Positions 53,984-63,160 are shown, counted from the first letter of the stretch. The stretch: 64,000 bases of DNA from an uncultured Desulfuromonas sp. (GCF_963678835.1 NZ_OY787469.1:1860001-1924000), one strand, 5' to 3'. Notes: generated by a model not told the origin, from the sequence alone. Translations and numbers: made by a program.

Positions 53984-55709
53984 TATGCAGGTTTATCGGC
54001 GGCTGTTGAATTATTCACGGCCGTATGTGCGCCGCATTGTCTTGGCCATGATCGCCTCGCTAGGCGTTGCCGGAACCGATGTGGCGATTGCCAAATTGGT
54101 CCAACCTCTGGTGGATTATGTTCTCGCCGCCGAGAACATGACACTGGTCAATCTGGTTCCAGTGGTCGTTATCGGATTGGCACTCATCAAAGGCGTGTCG
54201 CGCTACATCCAGGAATATTTTATGAAAACCGCCGGGCAGATGGTGGTTCAGGATTTGCGCAATAATTTGTATCGTCATTCAATTGATATGTCGATGCGTT
54301 ATTATTCTAAGAACTCCGTCGGCAGTTTAGTATCTAGAATTCTTAATGATGTTAATATGTTGCAAAAGTCAGCTGCGGATGAGCTGGTGACGGTTGTCCG
54401 TGAGGGATTGACTCTGATCGGCCTCGTTGGCCTGCTGTTTTACAACGATTGGCGGCTGGCGATTGTGGCGTTTGTTGTTTTACCGGTTGCCGTTATTCCG
54501 GCATCTCAGATCGGACGCCGCATTAAGAAATATGTGCGCAAGAGTTTGACCAATATGAGCACGCTTACCGGTATCCTCCAGGAAGCGTTCAGTGGCATCA
54601 AAGTGGTCAAAGCGTTCGGGACAGAAGCGTCTGAAAAGGACAAGTTCAAGCGGGAAAACTGGAATTTTTATCTGCGCATGCGCAAAGTGATCCGTTACGA
54701 TTCGGCGACTGCGCCTATTATGGAAGTGCTGGCGTCTTTCGGTGCTGCCGGTGTGTTGTGGTACGGCATTCAACGGGTGATGGAAGGCGCTATCACCCAG
54801 GGTGAATTGCTGTCTTTCATTGCCGCCATGGGCATGATGTATGGGCCGATGAAGCGGCTGATTAAAACCAACAACGTCATCCAAAAGGCGGTTGGCGCTG
54901 CCGAGCGTGTGTTTGAAATGCTCGATTTGCAGCCGGATTTGACCGATCGGGAAGATGCGATTGATCTGCCGCGTTGTCGTGGCCATGTGGTGTTTGATAA
55001 GGTCGATTTTGCCTATGATGATGAGCCGGTGTTGCGTGGGTTCAGCGCCAATGTGCCGCCGGGTAAAATGATTGCCGTGGTTGGTGCCAGTGGTGCCGGA
55101 AAGTCAACCTTGATCGGCTTGCTGGCGCGGTTTTACGATCCTGTGGCCGGGCAGATTCTCATCGATGGCTACGATATTGCCTCTGTGACTCAGAGCAGCC
55201 TCAAAAACCAGATTGCTCTCGTGGATCAGGAAACGTTTCTATTTCACGATACGCTATACAATAATATTCGCTATTCCAATGTCAACGCCACGGATGCCGA
55301 GGTGGAAAAAGCCGCGCAACTGGCGTATGCCGATGAGTTTATCCGTGAAATGCCGCAAGGTTATGAGACGGTGATTGGTGATCGTGGCGTGCGCCTGTCC
55401 GGTGGCCAACGTCAACGGATCTGTATTGCTCGTGCCATCTTACGCGATGCGCCGATTCTGCTGCTTGATGAGGCCACCAGTGCTCTGGATACCGAAAGCG
55501 AAACCGTGGTGCAGAAGGCGTTGGCCAACCTGATGAAGGAGCGCACCACTTTTGTCATTGCTCACCGTTTGTCGACCATCATGCACGCCGATGAGATTTT
55601 GGTGTTGAGTGAAGGTGTTTTGGTTGAACAGGGGCGTCATGACGAGTTGCTCGCTGCAGGTGGTGTGTATCGCCGCCTGCACGATATGCAGTTTAAGGAT
55701 CGGCGATGA
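53970..55709 (+). CDS. msbA: Lipid A export ABC transporter (MsbA type)
   Basis: 579-residue fused ABC exporter: six membrane helices (about 20-320), then the ATPase (about 340-575) with Walker A GASGAGKSTLIG, signature LSGGQRQRICIARA, Walker B ILLLDEATSALD and H-loop IAHRLST. Flips lipid A-core across the inner membrane; its place directly after lpxB supports this over other exporters. ATG 53970 has AGGGAG 6 bp upstream; the longer frame from 53949 lacks a site. Confidence 0.94.
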   Translation: MAGHNMQVYRRLLNYSRPYVRRIVLAMIASLGVAGTDVAIAKLVQPLVDYVLAAENMTLVNLVPVVVIGLALIKGVSRYIQEYFMKTAGQMVVQDLRNNLYRHSIDMSMRYYSKNSVGSLVSRILNDVNMLQKSAADELVTVVREGLTLIGLVGLLFYNDWRLAIVAFVVLPVAVIPASQIGRRIKKYVRKSLTNMSTLTGILQEAFSGIKVVKAFGTEASEKDKFKRENWNFYLRMRKVIRYDSATAPIMEVLASFGAAGVLWYGIQRVMEGAITQGELLSFIAAMGMMYGPMKRLIKTNNVIQKAVGAAERVFEMLDLQPDLTDREDAIDLPRCRGHVVFDKVDFAYDDEPVLRGFSANVPPGKMIAVVGASGAGKSTLIGLLARFYDPVAGQILIDGYDIASVTQSSLKNQIALVDQETFLFHDTLYNNIRYSNVNATDAEVEKAAQLAYADEFIREMPQGYETVIGDRGVRLSGGQRQRICIARAILRDAPILLLDEATSALDTESETVVQKALANLMKERTTFVIAHRLSTIMHADEILVLSEGVLVEQGRHDELLAAGGVYRRLHDMQFKDRR

Positions 55710-56374
55710 AACGGATTGGCGACTGGCTGCTGATGAATGTTGCGCCCTTGTTGGCCGCGCAGATCATTCGTCTGTTGGCGGTGACATCACGCAAAGAGAT
55801 TGTCGGTGCTGAGGCCGTGGGTGAATTATGGCAGCAGGACCAGCCGGTGATCCTGTCCTTCTGGCACGACCAACTTTTGCTCATGGCCCAAGGTTATCAA
55901 GGGCCGGGGTCGCAGATTTTGATCAGCGCCTCTAAAGATGGCGAGTTGATTGCCCGTACCATGCATCATTTGGGTCAACATGCCGTGCGTGGTTCATCCA
56001 GCCGCGGTGGCCGGGCCGCCTTCAAACAGTTAGTGCGTCTGGCGCGCGAAGCCAAAGATCTGGTGATTACGCCGGATGGCCCGCGAGGTCCACGCCATGA
56101 GTTAAAAGAAGGGGTGGTGCAACTGGCGCGTTTATCGGGGCGACCGGTGGTGCCGATGGCGTTAGTGGCCAGCCGTGGTCACCGTTTTGCGTCATGGGAT
56201 CGTTTTTTGTTACCCTATCCATTCGGACGACTCGTATATGCCTATGGCACGCCCCAGTATTGTGCCAAAGAGGACGACCCGCAACAGTTTCGCCAGCGCT
56301 TGGAGCAGGCAATGACGGAAACGCAGCTCAACGCGGAGCAACGTTTGGAGAGTTATGGTTTATCTGCTGTATGA
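55706..56374 (+). CDS. DUF374-type lysophospholipid acyltransferase-like protein
   Basis: 222 residues. An N-terminal hydrophobic segment is followed by the acyltransferase-like FWHDQLLLMAQGY, SASKDGELIARTM, GSSSRGGRAAFKQL and TPDGPRGPRHELKEG. This is the DUF374 family often placed beside kdtA; it resembles LpxL-type enzymes in the H(x)4D-like WHD block. Likely modifies lipid A or an intermediate at the inner membrane; the exact acyl acceptor is unknown. ATGA overlap with msbA and a 20-bp overlap with waaA indicate tight coupling. Confidence 0.82.
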   Translation: MKRIGDWLLMNVAPLLAAQIIRLLAVTSRKEIVGAEAVGELWQQDQPVILSFWHDQLLLMAQGYQGPGSQILISASKDGELIARTMHHLGQHAVRGSSSRGGRAAFKQLVRLAREAKDLVITPDGPRGPRHELKEGVVQLARLSGRPVVPMALVASRGHRFASWDRFLLPYPFGRLVYAYGTPQYCAKEDDPQQFRQRLEQAMTETQLNAEQRLESYGLSAV

Positions 56375-57641
56375 CATTGTAATCTGGCTGGTTGCCCTGT
56401 TTCTGGTGCCTTGCTACCTGATCCGCGGCTTGATTCAGGGTAAAGTGCGTCGTGGTTTGCGTGAACGTCTTGGATTTTTTTCGCCTGACCGATTCAATTA
56501 CGACACGTCACGCCAGGTGTTCTGGATTCATGCGGTCTCTGTTGGAGAAACCCGTGCAGCCATCCCCCTGATCAAGGCCTTACGCAAAAAACACCCCGAT
56601 GCGGTTCTGGTGTTATCCAACGTAACCGAAACCGGCCACGAAATTGCCCGCGGCATCCAGGTGGTTGATGAGTGTCTGTTTTTTCCACTGGATGCCTCCT
56701 GGGTGGTTCAACGCGTTGTGCAACGGGTCCGTCCAGATCAGGTAATCATTGTCGAAACCGAGTTATGGCCCAACTTTATCCGTACCTGTCATCGTTTCGG
56801 TATTCCCGTCCATTTAGTCAATGGTCGTATTTCGGATCGCTCCTTTCCCCGTTATCTGCGCTTTAAAAAATTGTTGCAACCTCTGCTGGGCTTGCTCAAC
56901 AGTTTTTGCATGCAGTCACAAACCGATGCGGACCGTGTCGAACAGCTTGGGGCGCCGCTGGATAAAATTGTTGTCACCGGCAATATCAAGTTTGATATGG
57001 AGTCAAGCTTGCCCGCCGATGTCAGCAATGAGCAATTGCGACGGGAATTCCATATCCCGAAAAACTGCCGGGTTCTGGTTGCCGGGAGTACCCACAGTGG
57101 GGAAGAGGAGTTGGTTATCACGGTTTACCAACAACTGCGCAAGCGCTTCGATGATCTGCTGCTGATTCTGGTGCCGCGCCATCCTGAGCGGTGCGATCAG
57201 GTGGCGGAATGGTTGACGGATGCCCGTCTGCAATGGCAACGGCGCTCACAGTTGGCGGATCAGCCCCTTGCCTGTGGCCAGGTGTTGCTGGTGGATACCA
57301 TTGGTGAAATGCTCAAATTTTACCAGTTGGCTCAGGTGATCTTTGTTGGTGGTAGTCTCGTGCCCATTGGTGGCCATAACGTTCTTGAAGCGTCGCTGTT
57401 GAAGAAGCCGGTCCTGTTTGGTCCCTATATGCACAATTTCCGCGAAATTGCTGCGATGGTTGAGCAGGCTCAGGGGGGCGGTCGGATTGAAGACAGTGAT
57501 GCTCTGCGCCGTGAGTTGGAGCGCCTGCTTGACGATCCGCAGGCCTGTCTGTCCATGGGCGAAAAAGGCTCGGTCCTGCTGCAGAAAAATTCCGGCGCCA
57601 CGTTGCAAACCCTTCACCATGTCCTGCGCTTAAAGTCCTAG
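56355..57641 (+). CDS. waaA: Kdo transferase (3-deoxy-D-manno-octulosonic acid transferase)
   Basis: 428 residues, GT30. N-terminal membrane anchor (about 1-22), then FWIHAVSVGETRAAIPLI, SNVTETGHEIA, IIVETELWPNFIRTC with the catalytic glutamate, NGRISDRSF, VTGNIKFDM, LVAGSTHSGEEE, LVPRHPER and FVGGSLVPIGGHNVLEAS. Transfers Kdo to lipid IVA. Whether it is mono- or multifunctional cannot be read from sequence. Confidence 0.96.
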   Translation: MVYLLYDIVIWLVALFLVPCYLIRGLIQGKVRRGLRERLGFFSPDRFNYDTSRQVFWIHAVSVGETRAAIPLIKALRKKHPDAVLVLSNVTETGHEIARGIQVVDECLFFPLDASWVVQRVVQRVRPDQVIIVETELWPNFIRTCHRFGIPVHLVNGRISDRSFPRYLRFKKLLQPLLGLLNSFCMQSQTDADRVEQLGAPLDKIVVTGNIKFDMESSLPADVSNEQLRREFHIPKNCRVLVAGSTHSGEEELVITVYQQLRKRFDDLLLILVPRHPERCDQVAEWLTDARLQWQRRSQLADQPLACGQVLLVDTIGEMLKFYQLAQVIFVGGSLVPIGGHNVLEASLLKKPVLFGPYMHNFREIAAMVEQAQGGGRIEDSDALRRELERLLDDPQACLSMGEKGSVLLQKNSGATLQTLHHVLRLKS

Positions 57642-57643
57642 CC

Positions 57644-58705
57644 ATGGCGTTTTTTGTCTCTCTTCATCACCGGCTGGTGACACAGGGGGCACAGACCTGG
57701 CCCGACAAGCTGCTATTTGTCGTGCTGTTACCCGTGTCTTTGCTGTACGGTGCTATGAACTGGCTGCGGGGCTCCTGTTATGACCGTGGCTGGCTGTCCA
57801 CGTATCGCTCCTCATTACCGATTATTTCTGTGGGCAATTTGGCGGTTGGCGGACTCGGCAAGACCCCGGTTGTTGACTGGCTGGTGAACTATTTTTGCCG
57901 TCAGGGCAAACGGGTGGCGATAGTCAGTCGCGGCTATGGCGGCAGTTTTACTGGTGACGTTGGTGTCGTGTCTAGCGGCGACGGTCAACTGCTGATGGCG
58001 GCGCGTGTTGCCGGTGATGAACCGGTCCTGCTGGCACGCCATAATCCTCACGTGCCGGTGCTGATCGCCCGCAAACGAATGATCGCCATTCAAGAACTGG
58101 AGCGCTCTTTTGATGTCGACCTGGTTGTGCTGGATGATGCTTTTCAGCACCGTCAGGTGGGACGATCCATTGATCTGGTCCTGTTGGATGCGACCCGACC
58201 GTTTGGCAATGGCTGGCCATTACCGCTGGGTAACCTGCGCGAGTTCCCCTGTGCCCTGCAACGCGCAGATTTGTTGTTGTTGACCCGCGGACAGGGTGCC
58301 ATCCACGAAAAAATTGCCGAAAAACCGACGTTTTCAAGCCGCCACGTTCTCGCAAAGCACGTTACCGATTTAGAGGGCTCAGAGATCCTCGTTGACCCGC
58401 TTCGCGGCAAAACGATTGTTGCCTTTGCCGGTATTGCCAATCCTGACGCTTTTTTCCGTTCGTTATCCGAACTGGGACTCTCGTTATCTCAGCAGATCCC
58501 TTTGGCGGATCATGTCGAGTATACCCCTGCCGTCGTGCGCAAACTGACTGAGGCGGCCATCGGGGCCGATGTTCTTATTACCACCGAAAAAGACGCAGTC
58601 AAACTAACTGCTAACATGTTTGAAATCCCCTGCTATCAAATTCCGTTAACCATAGAGATTGGAGATTATGAGGCCTTTGGCCGTCATTTACAGACCCTGA
58701 TCTGA
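57644..58705 (+). CDS. lpxK: Tetraacyldisaccharide 4'-kinase
   Basis: 353 residues. N-terminal membrane-associated helix, then ISVGNLAVGGLGKTPVVDWL with the P-loop (GGLGKTP), SRGYGGS, GDEPVLLARH, VLDDAFQHRQVGRSIDLVL and the second domain with FAGIANPDAFFRSL and TTEKDAVKL. Phosphorylates the lipid A precursor at the 4' position. Begins 2 bp after the waaA stop. Confidence 0.95.
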   Translation: MAFFVSLHHRLVTQGAQTWPDKLLFVVLLPVSLLYGAMNWLRGSCYDRGWLSTYRSSLPIISVGNLAVGGLGKTPVVDWLVNYFCRQGKRVAIVSRGYGGSFTGDVGVVSSGDGQLLMAARVAGDEPVLLARHNPHVPVLIARKRMIAIQELERSFDVDLVVLDDAFQHRQVGRSIDLVLLDATRPFGNGWPLPLGNLREFPCALQRADLLLLTRGQGAIHEKIAEKPTFSSRHVLAKHVTDLEGSEILVDPLRGKTIVAFAGIANPDAFFRSLSELGLSLSQQIPLADHVEYTPAVVRKLTEAAIGADVLITTEKDAVKLTANMFEIPCYQIPLTIEIGDYEAFGRHLQTLI

Positions 58706-58712
58706 GTTAACG

Positions 58713-59816
58713 ATGTCACTGCAGCCGGAACTGCTCGAGCTACTTGCCTGTCCACAATGTAAACAGCCTGTCGAGATGTCCGGAGATGATGCGGTGCAGT
58801 GTCGATCCTGTCACCGCAGTTTTCCGGTGCGGGACGGCATTCCTGTCATGCTGGTTTATCGGGATGACAGGAAACATCCTGAGACTGCGCCTCGGGAAAA
58901 TCTGCTTCCCGGCACCGGCCCGCTGTTGATCCTTAACGATGGCAAGCCCGGCCATGTCAATCAATCCCTCGCCTTTGCCCAATTACTCAATCGCGACTAC
59001 CGTTTGTTGGAGGTCGGTTTTAAATACCGCACCTCAAAAGGATTTTCCTATGTCGCCGACCGGCTGGGCTTTTATTCACCACGGCTGTTTATGGCCGATC
59101 TCCCCACCGGTCACTATGACGCCGTGGTGTCGGCGGGCTCGGAAACCTATTACGCCAACCGCACCTTGTCGCGTTGTCTGGGCTGTAAATCTATTGCCAT
59201 CATGATGCCGAAAAGCTACCGGCTTGATTTTGATCTGATTGTTGCTCAGCAGCATGACAACCCACCGCCTAAACCCAATATTGTTTCCGTTCCGATTAAT
59301 CTGAGTTTTTCCCAGCCGCAGGGTGTTGTAACTCCGGAGGACAATGAACGCTATATTGCCTTGATTATCGGAGGCGACAGTGCTCAGCAAAAACTGGATG
59401 TTGAGCTGCTGCGTCGTCAGATTGAAAAAATCATGCAGCTGTTTCCCGGTCACCGGGTGTGGTTGACCACATCGCGTCGCACGCCCACCTCAGCCGAAGA
59501 GATGTTGCGCAGTTATGCCTTCTCTGATCCCATCTGGTATTCGGAAAATCCCGTCAATCCGATTTCCGATTTTCTCCATTGCGCCGAGTATGTTTTTGTG
59601 ACAGCCGATTCGAGTTCTATGATCAGTGAAGCGGTCAGTTTCGGCAATGCCTGTGTCGAGGTGCTGCCTCTGTCCGTCCACATGCCCCGTCGCGGAAAAT
59701 TTATCCGTCTGTTGTCGCGTCTGGAGGAGATGGACTGCCTGCATGTCTTTGATGGTTCTTGCCGCTGCTGTCAAAAAAAAGTCGATCTGTGTTTTATCCT
59801 CAACAAAACCAAATAA
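58713..59816 (+). CDS. Fusion of a Trm112-like zinc ribbon and an ELM1-family glycosyltransferase-like domain
   Basis: Residues 1-60 are a Trm112/YcaR-like domain: LLELLACPQCKQPVEMSG, VQCRSCHRSFPVRDGIPVML, with four cysteines forming a zinc ribbon. From about residue 68 the protein is of the mitochondrial-fission-ELM1/DUF1022 type: LILNDGKPGHVNQSLAFAQL, DAVVSAGSETYYANRTLSR, ALIIGGDSAQQKLDVE, WLTTSRRTPTSAEEML, VTADSSSMISEAVSFG. The latter resembles GT-B glycosyltransferases and is often found in LPS clusters. Stand-alone Trm112-like proteins commonly sit after lpxK; here that domain is joined to the next enzyme. Role in lipid A-core assembly is inferred. 367 residues, ending in a basic, cysteine-containing tail (CRCCQKK). 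Confidence 0.75.
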   Translation: MSLQPELLELLACPQCKQPVEMSGDDAVQCRSCHRSFPVRDGIPVMLVYRDDRKHPETAPRENLLPGTGPLLILNDGKPGHVNQSLAFAQLLNRDYRLLEVGFKYRTSKGFSYVADRLGFYSPRLFMADLPTGHYDAVVSAGSETYYANRTLSRCLGCKSIAIMMPKSYRLDFDLIVAQQHDNPPPKPNIVSVPINLSFSQPQGVVTPEDNERYIALIIGGDSAQQKLDVELLRRQIEKIMQLFPGHRVWLTTSRRTPTSAEEMLRSYAFSDPIWYSENPVNPISDFLHCAEYVFVTADSSSMISEAVSFGNACVEVLPLSVHMPRRGKFIRLLSRLEEMDCLHVFDGSCRCCQKKVDLCFILNKTK

Positions 59817-59841
59817 TTCACACGGATAATCCCGCACTATT

Positions 59842-60963
59842 ATGAAAATCCTTCAGGTTACGGCTGCCTTGCAACAAGGCGGTGTTGAACGGGGAACCGT
59901 TGAAATGGCGGCATTTATTGTTGCTCAAGGCGCCCAGAGTCTGGTGGCCTCTCAAGGAGGACGGCTGGTTGAGGAACTGGAAACCCAGGGATCGCAGCAT
60001 TTCCGACTTCCTTTGGTCAAGCGGACTCCGTGGACCATTGTGTACAGTGCGTTCAAACTGCGTCGCATTATTCAACAGGAACAGGTCAGCCTGGTCCATG
60101 CCCGCTCTCGGGCACCGGCATGGGCAGCGTATTTGGCCTGCCATTGGACGGGGGTGCCGTTTGTGACCACGTTTCACGGCACCCATCGCATCCAAAACCG
60201 GCTGAAAAAATTTTACAACAGCATCATGGTGCGTGGCCAACGGGTGATTGCCATCAGTGGATTTATTAAAACCCATCTTATGACACATTACGCTGTCGAT
60301 CCGTGCCGCATTAACGTGGCGCCGCGCGGCTATAACCCGGAGGTGTTTAATCCGGATCTGATTGATGCGAAGCGAATTTGCCAACTGCGTCAGAGTCTGA
60401 AGTTGACCAAAGGTGTACCAATCATTTCACTGCCCGGGCGCCTGACACGCTGGAAAGGGCAGGTTGTCCTGCTTGAAGCCCTCAATCAGATTAAAGATCT
60501 CTGCTGGCAGGTGGTGTTCATCGGCGGTGAAAATAAAAAAGCCGCGTATCTGCACGAACTCCAAAATTTAGCGACAGGTTATCAGATCGATGACCGGGTC
60601 CGATTTGTCGGTGATCAGACCGAAATCGCTGTGTATTACCAGCTTTCCGATCTGGTGGTCTCCGCCTCGACAGAACCCGAGGCCTTCGGGCGAGTGGCTG
60701 TGGAAGCGCAAGCTATGGGGTGCCCGGTGGTTGCCTCGGCACATGGTGGCGCGTTGGAAACGGTGCGGGATGGCGAGACCGGCTGGTTGTTTAAACCGGG
60801 AGATGCCGAGGATCTTGCGGCAACCTTGAGACGGGTGTTGACCGGTAACGATGATCTGCGCGCCGTCGGCGAGCGAGGTCGGCAGTGGGTGGCACAGCAT
60901 TATACCATCGACCGCATGTGTCAGGCGGAGTGGGACTGTTATGAGAAGGTGCTCCATGGTTGA
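59842..60963 (+). CDS. Family 4 glycosyltransferase
   Basis: 373 residues, GT-B fold: ILQVTAALQQGGVERGTVEM (N-terminal glycine loop), HARSRAPAWAAYLAC, VTTFHGTHR, then the GT4 nucleotide-sugar domain with ISLPGRLTRWKGQVVLLEAL, VVFIGGENKKAAYL, DLVVSASTEPEAFGRVAVEAQAMGCPVV (EX7E motif). It probably adds a core or surface sugar in LPS assembly. Sugar unknown. The next gene is 420 bp away, the first large gap in this cluster. Confidence 0.88.
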   Translation: MKILQVTAALQQGGVERGTVEMAAFIVAQGAQSLVASQGGRLVEELETQGSQHFRLPLVKRTPWTIVYSAFKLRRIIQQEQVSLVHARSRAPAWAAYLACHWTGVPFVTTFHGTHRIQNRLKKFYNSIMVRGQRVIAISGFIKTHLMTHYAVDPCRINVAPRGYNPEVFNPDLIDAKRICQLRQSLKLTKGVPIISLPGRLTRWKGQVVLLEALNQIKDLCWQVVFIGGENKKAAYLHELQNLATGYQIDDRVRFVGDQTEIAVYYQLSDLVVSASTEPEAFGRVAVEAQAMGCPVVASAHGGALETVRDGETGWLFKPGDAEDLAATLRRVLTGNDDLRAVGERGRQWVAQHYTIDRMCQAEWDCYEKVLHG

Positions 60964-60977
60964 AATTGTCCATTGTC

Positions 60978-61055
60978 GGAGCGGCTTCAGCCGCGAATTC
61001 CCATTATGAAAAGGATCAATGACCAGAACAATTCGCGAATAAATTCGCTCCTACA
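60978..61055. repeat. Pair of REP-like palindromes in opposite orientation
   Basis: GGAGCGGCTTCAGCCGCGAA (60978-60997) and, reversed, the complement of ATTCGCGAATAAATTCGCTCC (61031-61051). Both read GGAGCG...CGCGAATT-like. Each is a short palindrome and the two face each other, as in bacterial interspersed mosaic elements. They could form a stem of their own between the two glycosyltransferase genes and end or stabilise the upstream transcript. Confidence 0.6.
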
Positions 61056-61269
61056 GAGGCTATTTTCGATGACAAAATTGAGTGCTTTTGCGATACAAAC
61101 CGCCAGCGTTCCATAGCCCGCAAACATCTGGGTCAGTCCCGAGGTTGCTACGAAAGTGCTTAAACGAGCGCCATTCGGGACTTTATCAAATTTTATCGCG
61201 AGGGCATCGTGAAGCAACATTCAAAGAGGTGTTTTGGGCCCGCAAATAAAGGCCACGATAAAAATCTAT

Positions 61270-61345
61270 CCACCACACAGACTCAGAGGCACGGAGAAAA
61301 ATAAAGGATTTTGCTTTTCTCCGTGCCTCTGTGGCTCCGTGGTGG
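61270..61345. repeat. Long inverted repeat of the CCACGGAG...CACAGAG type
   Basis: The arms 61270-61300 and 61314-61345 are near-complementary (CCACCAC.CAGA..CAGAGGCACGGAGAAAA-like, written here only in part) around a short A/T-rich loop. This type of cassette is found between genes in many bacteria. It lies 40 bp before the next glycosyltransferase gene. Between it and the REP pair (61056-61269) I see no gene. Confidence 0.65.
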
Positions 61346-61385
61346 AATTTGGTTTAACGTTATTTTTTAAGACAGGATAACTCAT

Positions 61386-62426
61386 ATGCGCGTATTGCAT
61401 ATTGCGTATCAGCAACTGCGACGTTACGGCAAGACCCGGGTGAGCTGGGCGCAAAAATTGACCCGTGGACTGATTAAAAACGATCATTGTGTCCAGGTGT
61501 TCAGTGATCGGGATGTCGCGGCGTTCGAAGCACCGTTTGGCTGGCGTGATCTGGGCTGTGGAAAAGCCAATCGCCGCCTCTTGGAGATGGCCGAGGCCTT
61601 TGAACCAGACCTGGTGATTGCCGGCCATTGCGACATCATCACCAACGCGACGTTGCTGGAAATCAAGCGTATGCAGCCGGGCGTTGTCCTGGCTCATTGC
61701 AATAATGATCCGCTGTTCGTGCCGGAGAATGTCGAGAAAATCAAACAGCGCGCCGAGGTGGTTGATGCGGTTTTTGTCTCGACTGGACGCCGTGAATTGT
61801 CCTTGTTTGAGGGTGGTAATGCCCGGCTGTATCACATGCCCAATCCGGTGGATCCGGCGGTGGAAACGCTCAATAACGCCCGGCGAACTGATTTGGATAT
61901 CGACCTGTTGTTCTGCAGCAACAGCAATGATTTTACCAAACGTTTGCAGATGGTCGGCAAACTCAAAGACAGCCTTGCAAACGAAATGAATTTCAAGACC
62001 TTTGGCAGCTTTGGAGAAACTCCGGTGTGGGGACGCGATTATGATCGGGCGTTGGCTGAGACCAAGATGGGGCTGAATCTTAATCGTCAGGAGGGGCATT
62101 ACTGGTATTCCTCAGCACGCATGGCGCAACTGGCCGGCAATGGAATTCTGCAGTTTACCCATTGCGGGCCACGCTTTGACGAATTATTGCCAACGCAGTC
62201 GGTGGTGTATTTCAGTGATGAAGATGATCTGCTCAGAAAGATTCGTCTGTTTCACGCTGATGACGCCATGCGTTGCGCCTGGGCGGAGCAGGCGCGGACG
62301 TTTTTCCAGCAGGAGATGAACAATACCTTGTATGCGCAATATATTCTCGAAGCGTCCCTGTTGCAGCCTTTCAGCCATGACTATGTCTGGGCGGAGGATA
62401 TGCAGCGGAAAGGTTCGCTGGCGTGA
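61386..62426 (+). CDS. Glycosyltransferase, CgeB-like
   Basis: 346 residues. Opening VLHIAYQQLRRYGKTRVSW, then PDLVIAGHCDIITNATLLEI, LAHCNNDPLFVPENVEKI, VFVSTGRRELSLF, YHMPNPVDPAVE, LLFCSNSNDFTKRLQMVGKL and a C-terminal block with MGLNLNRQEGHYWYSSARMA and FTHCGPRFDELL. This is the CgeB/glycosyl-transferase-1-like arrangement seen in LPS and surface-polymer clusters. Sugar unknown. Overlaps the YrbL-like gene by 4 bp. Confidence 0.75.
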   Translation: MRVLHIAYQQLRRYGKTRVSWAQKLTRGLIKNDHCVQVFSDRDVAAFEAPFGWRDLGCGKANRRLLEMAEAFEPDLVIAGHCDIITNATLLEIKRMQPGVVLAHCNNDPLFVPENVEKIKQRAEVVDAVFVSTGRRELSLFEGGNARLYHMPNPVDPAVETLNNARRTDLDIDLLFCSNSNDFTKRLQMVGKLKDSLANEMNFKTFGSFGETPVWGRDYDRALAETKMGLNLNRQEGHYWYSSARMAQLAGNGILQFTHCGPRFDELLPTQSVVYFSDEDDLLRKIRLFHADDAMRCAWAEQARTFFQQEMNNTLYAQYILEASLLQPFSHDYVWAEDMQRKGSLA

Positions 62427-63160
62427 TGTTGACTCTGACGCAAGCAGAACCTTTCGCTCGGGGCGGCAATCGGTTGTGTTACGTCCATCCCGACAATCCT
62501 GATTGTTGCGTAAAGGTGCGTCGCCCCGATTTTACCCTGGAAGATTGTAGGCGCAAAAAAGGCTTTCCCCGGAATCTCAGGCCGTTGTCCAGCTTTGATG
62601 ATAACCGTGAAGAAGCGGCGGTTATCAAAGAACTGCAGCAACGTCGTGGAGATATTATCCATCAGCACATCTATCGCTGTGATGGTTTTGTTGAGACGGA
62701 TCTGGGACCAGGGCTGATGACCGAGTTGGTGCGCGATGCGGATGGACGCATTTCACTCTCCCTGAAACAGGACCTGTGGGAACGGGGCTACCCGGAGTCC
62801 ACCCGTCAGGCGGTTGAAACACTGGCGGAATTCTGGTTGGCACACGTGATTCCATCTCGCGAACTGCTCACGCACAATATCGTGGTGCAGCGTGGTGATC
62901 ATGGTGAAATCCTGCGACTGGTGGTGATCGACGGACTTGGTTCGCCTTATGTGTTGCCCTTTAACTGGCTGCCGAGAACAGTTCGTCACCGTAAGGTCAG
63001 TCAGCGTATCCGGCGGTTACATAAACGAATCAGGCAATTTATCCGTCGCTGCGATAGTGGCCATCCGCCGAGCCGAGTTGGCATGTTGTTACATCGTGGC
63101 AACCGACACACCTGCGACAAAAGACCGGATATCGGTCGCAAAGGATTGAACACCCAATGA
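62423..63160 (+). CDS. YrbL-family kinase-fold protein
   Basis: 245 residues. Recognised by FARGGNRLCYVHPDNPDCCVKV at the N-terminus (nucleotide-loop and lysine-like strand), VETDLGPGLMTELVRD, LLTHNIVVQRGD (HxDxxxxN-like catalytic loop without the aspartate) and LVVIDGLGSPYV (DxG metal motif). YrbL (PhoP regulatory network protein) has a kinase-like fold of unknown substrate. Placed with 4-bp overlaps between two glycosyltransferase genes, an LPS-sugar kinase is a fair guess. The basic tail from about residue 195 (RTVRHRKVSQRIRRLHKRIR) suggests membrane or phosphate contact. Confidence 0.75.
   Translation: MMLTLTQAEPFARGGNRLCYVHPDNPDCCVKVRRPDFTLEDCRRKKGFPRNLRPLSSFDDNREEAAVIKELQQRRGDIIHQHIYRCDGFVETDLGPGLMTELVRDADGRISLSLKQDLWERGYPESTRQAVETLAEFWLAHVIPSRELLTHNIVVQRGDHGEILRLVVIDGLGSPYVLPFNWLPRTVRHRKVSQRIRRLHKRIRQFIRRCDSGHPPSRVGMLLHRGNRHTCDKRPDIGRKGLNTQ

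Noticed and set aside
60987..61220. 77-residue minus-strand frame between glycosyltransferase genes
   Set aside because: Its C-terminal part is the translated REP palindrome (CRSEFIRE), a known artefact; no ribosome site or family.
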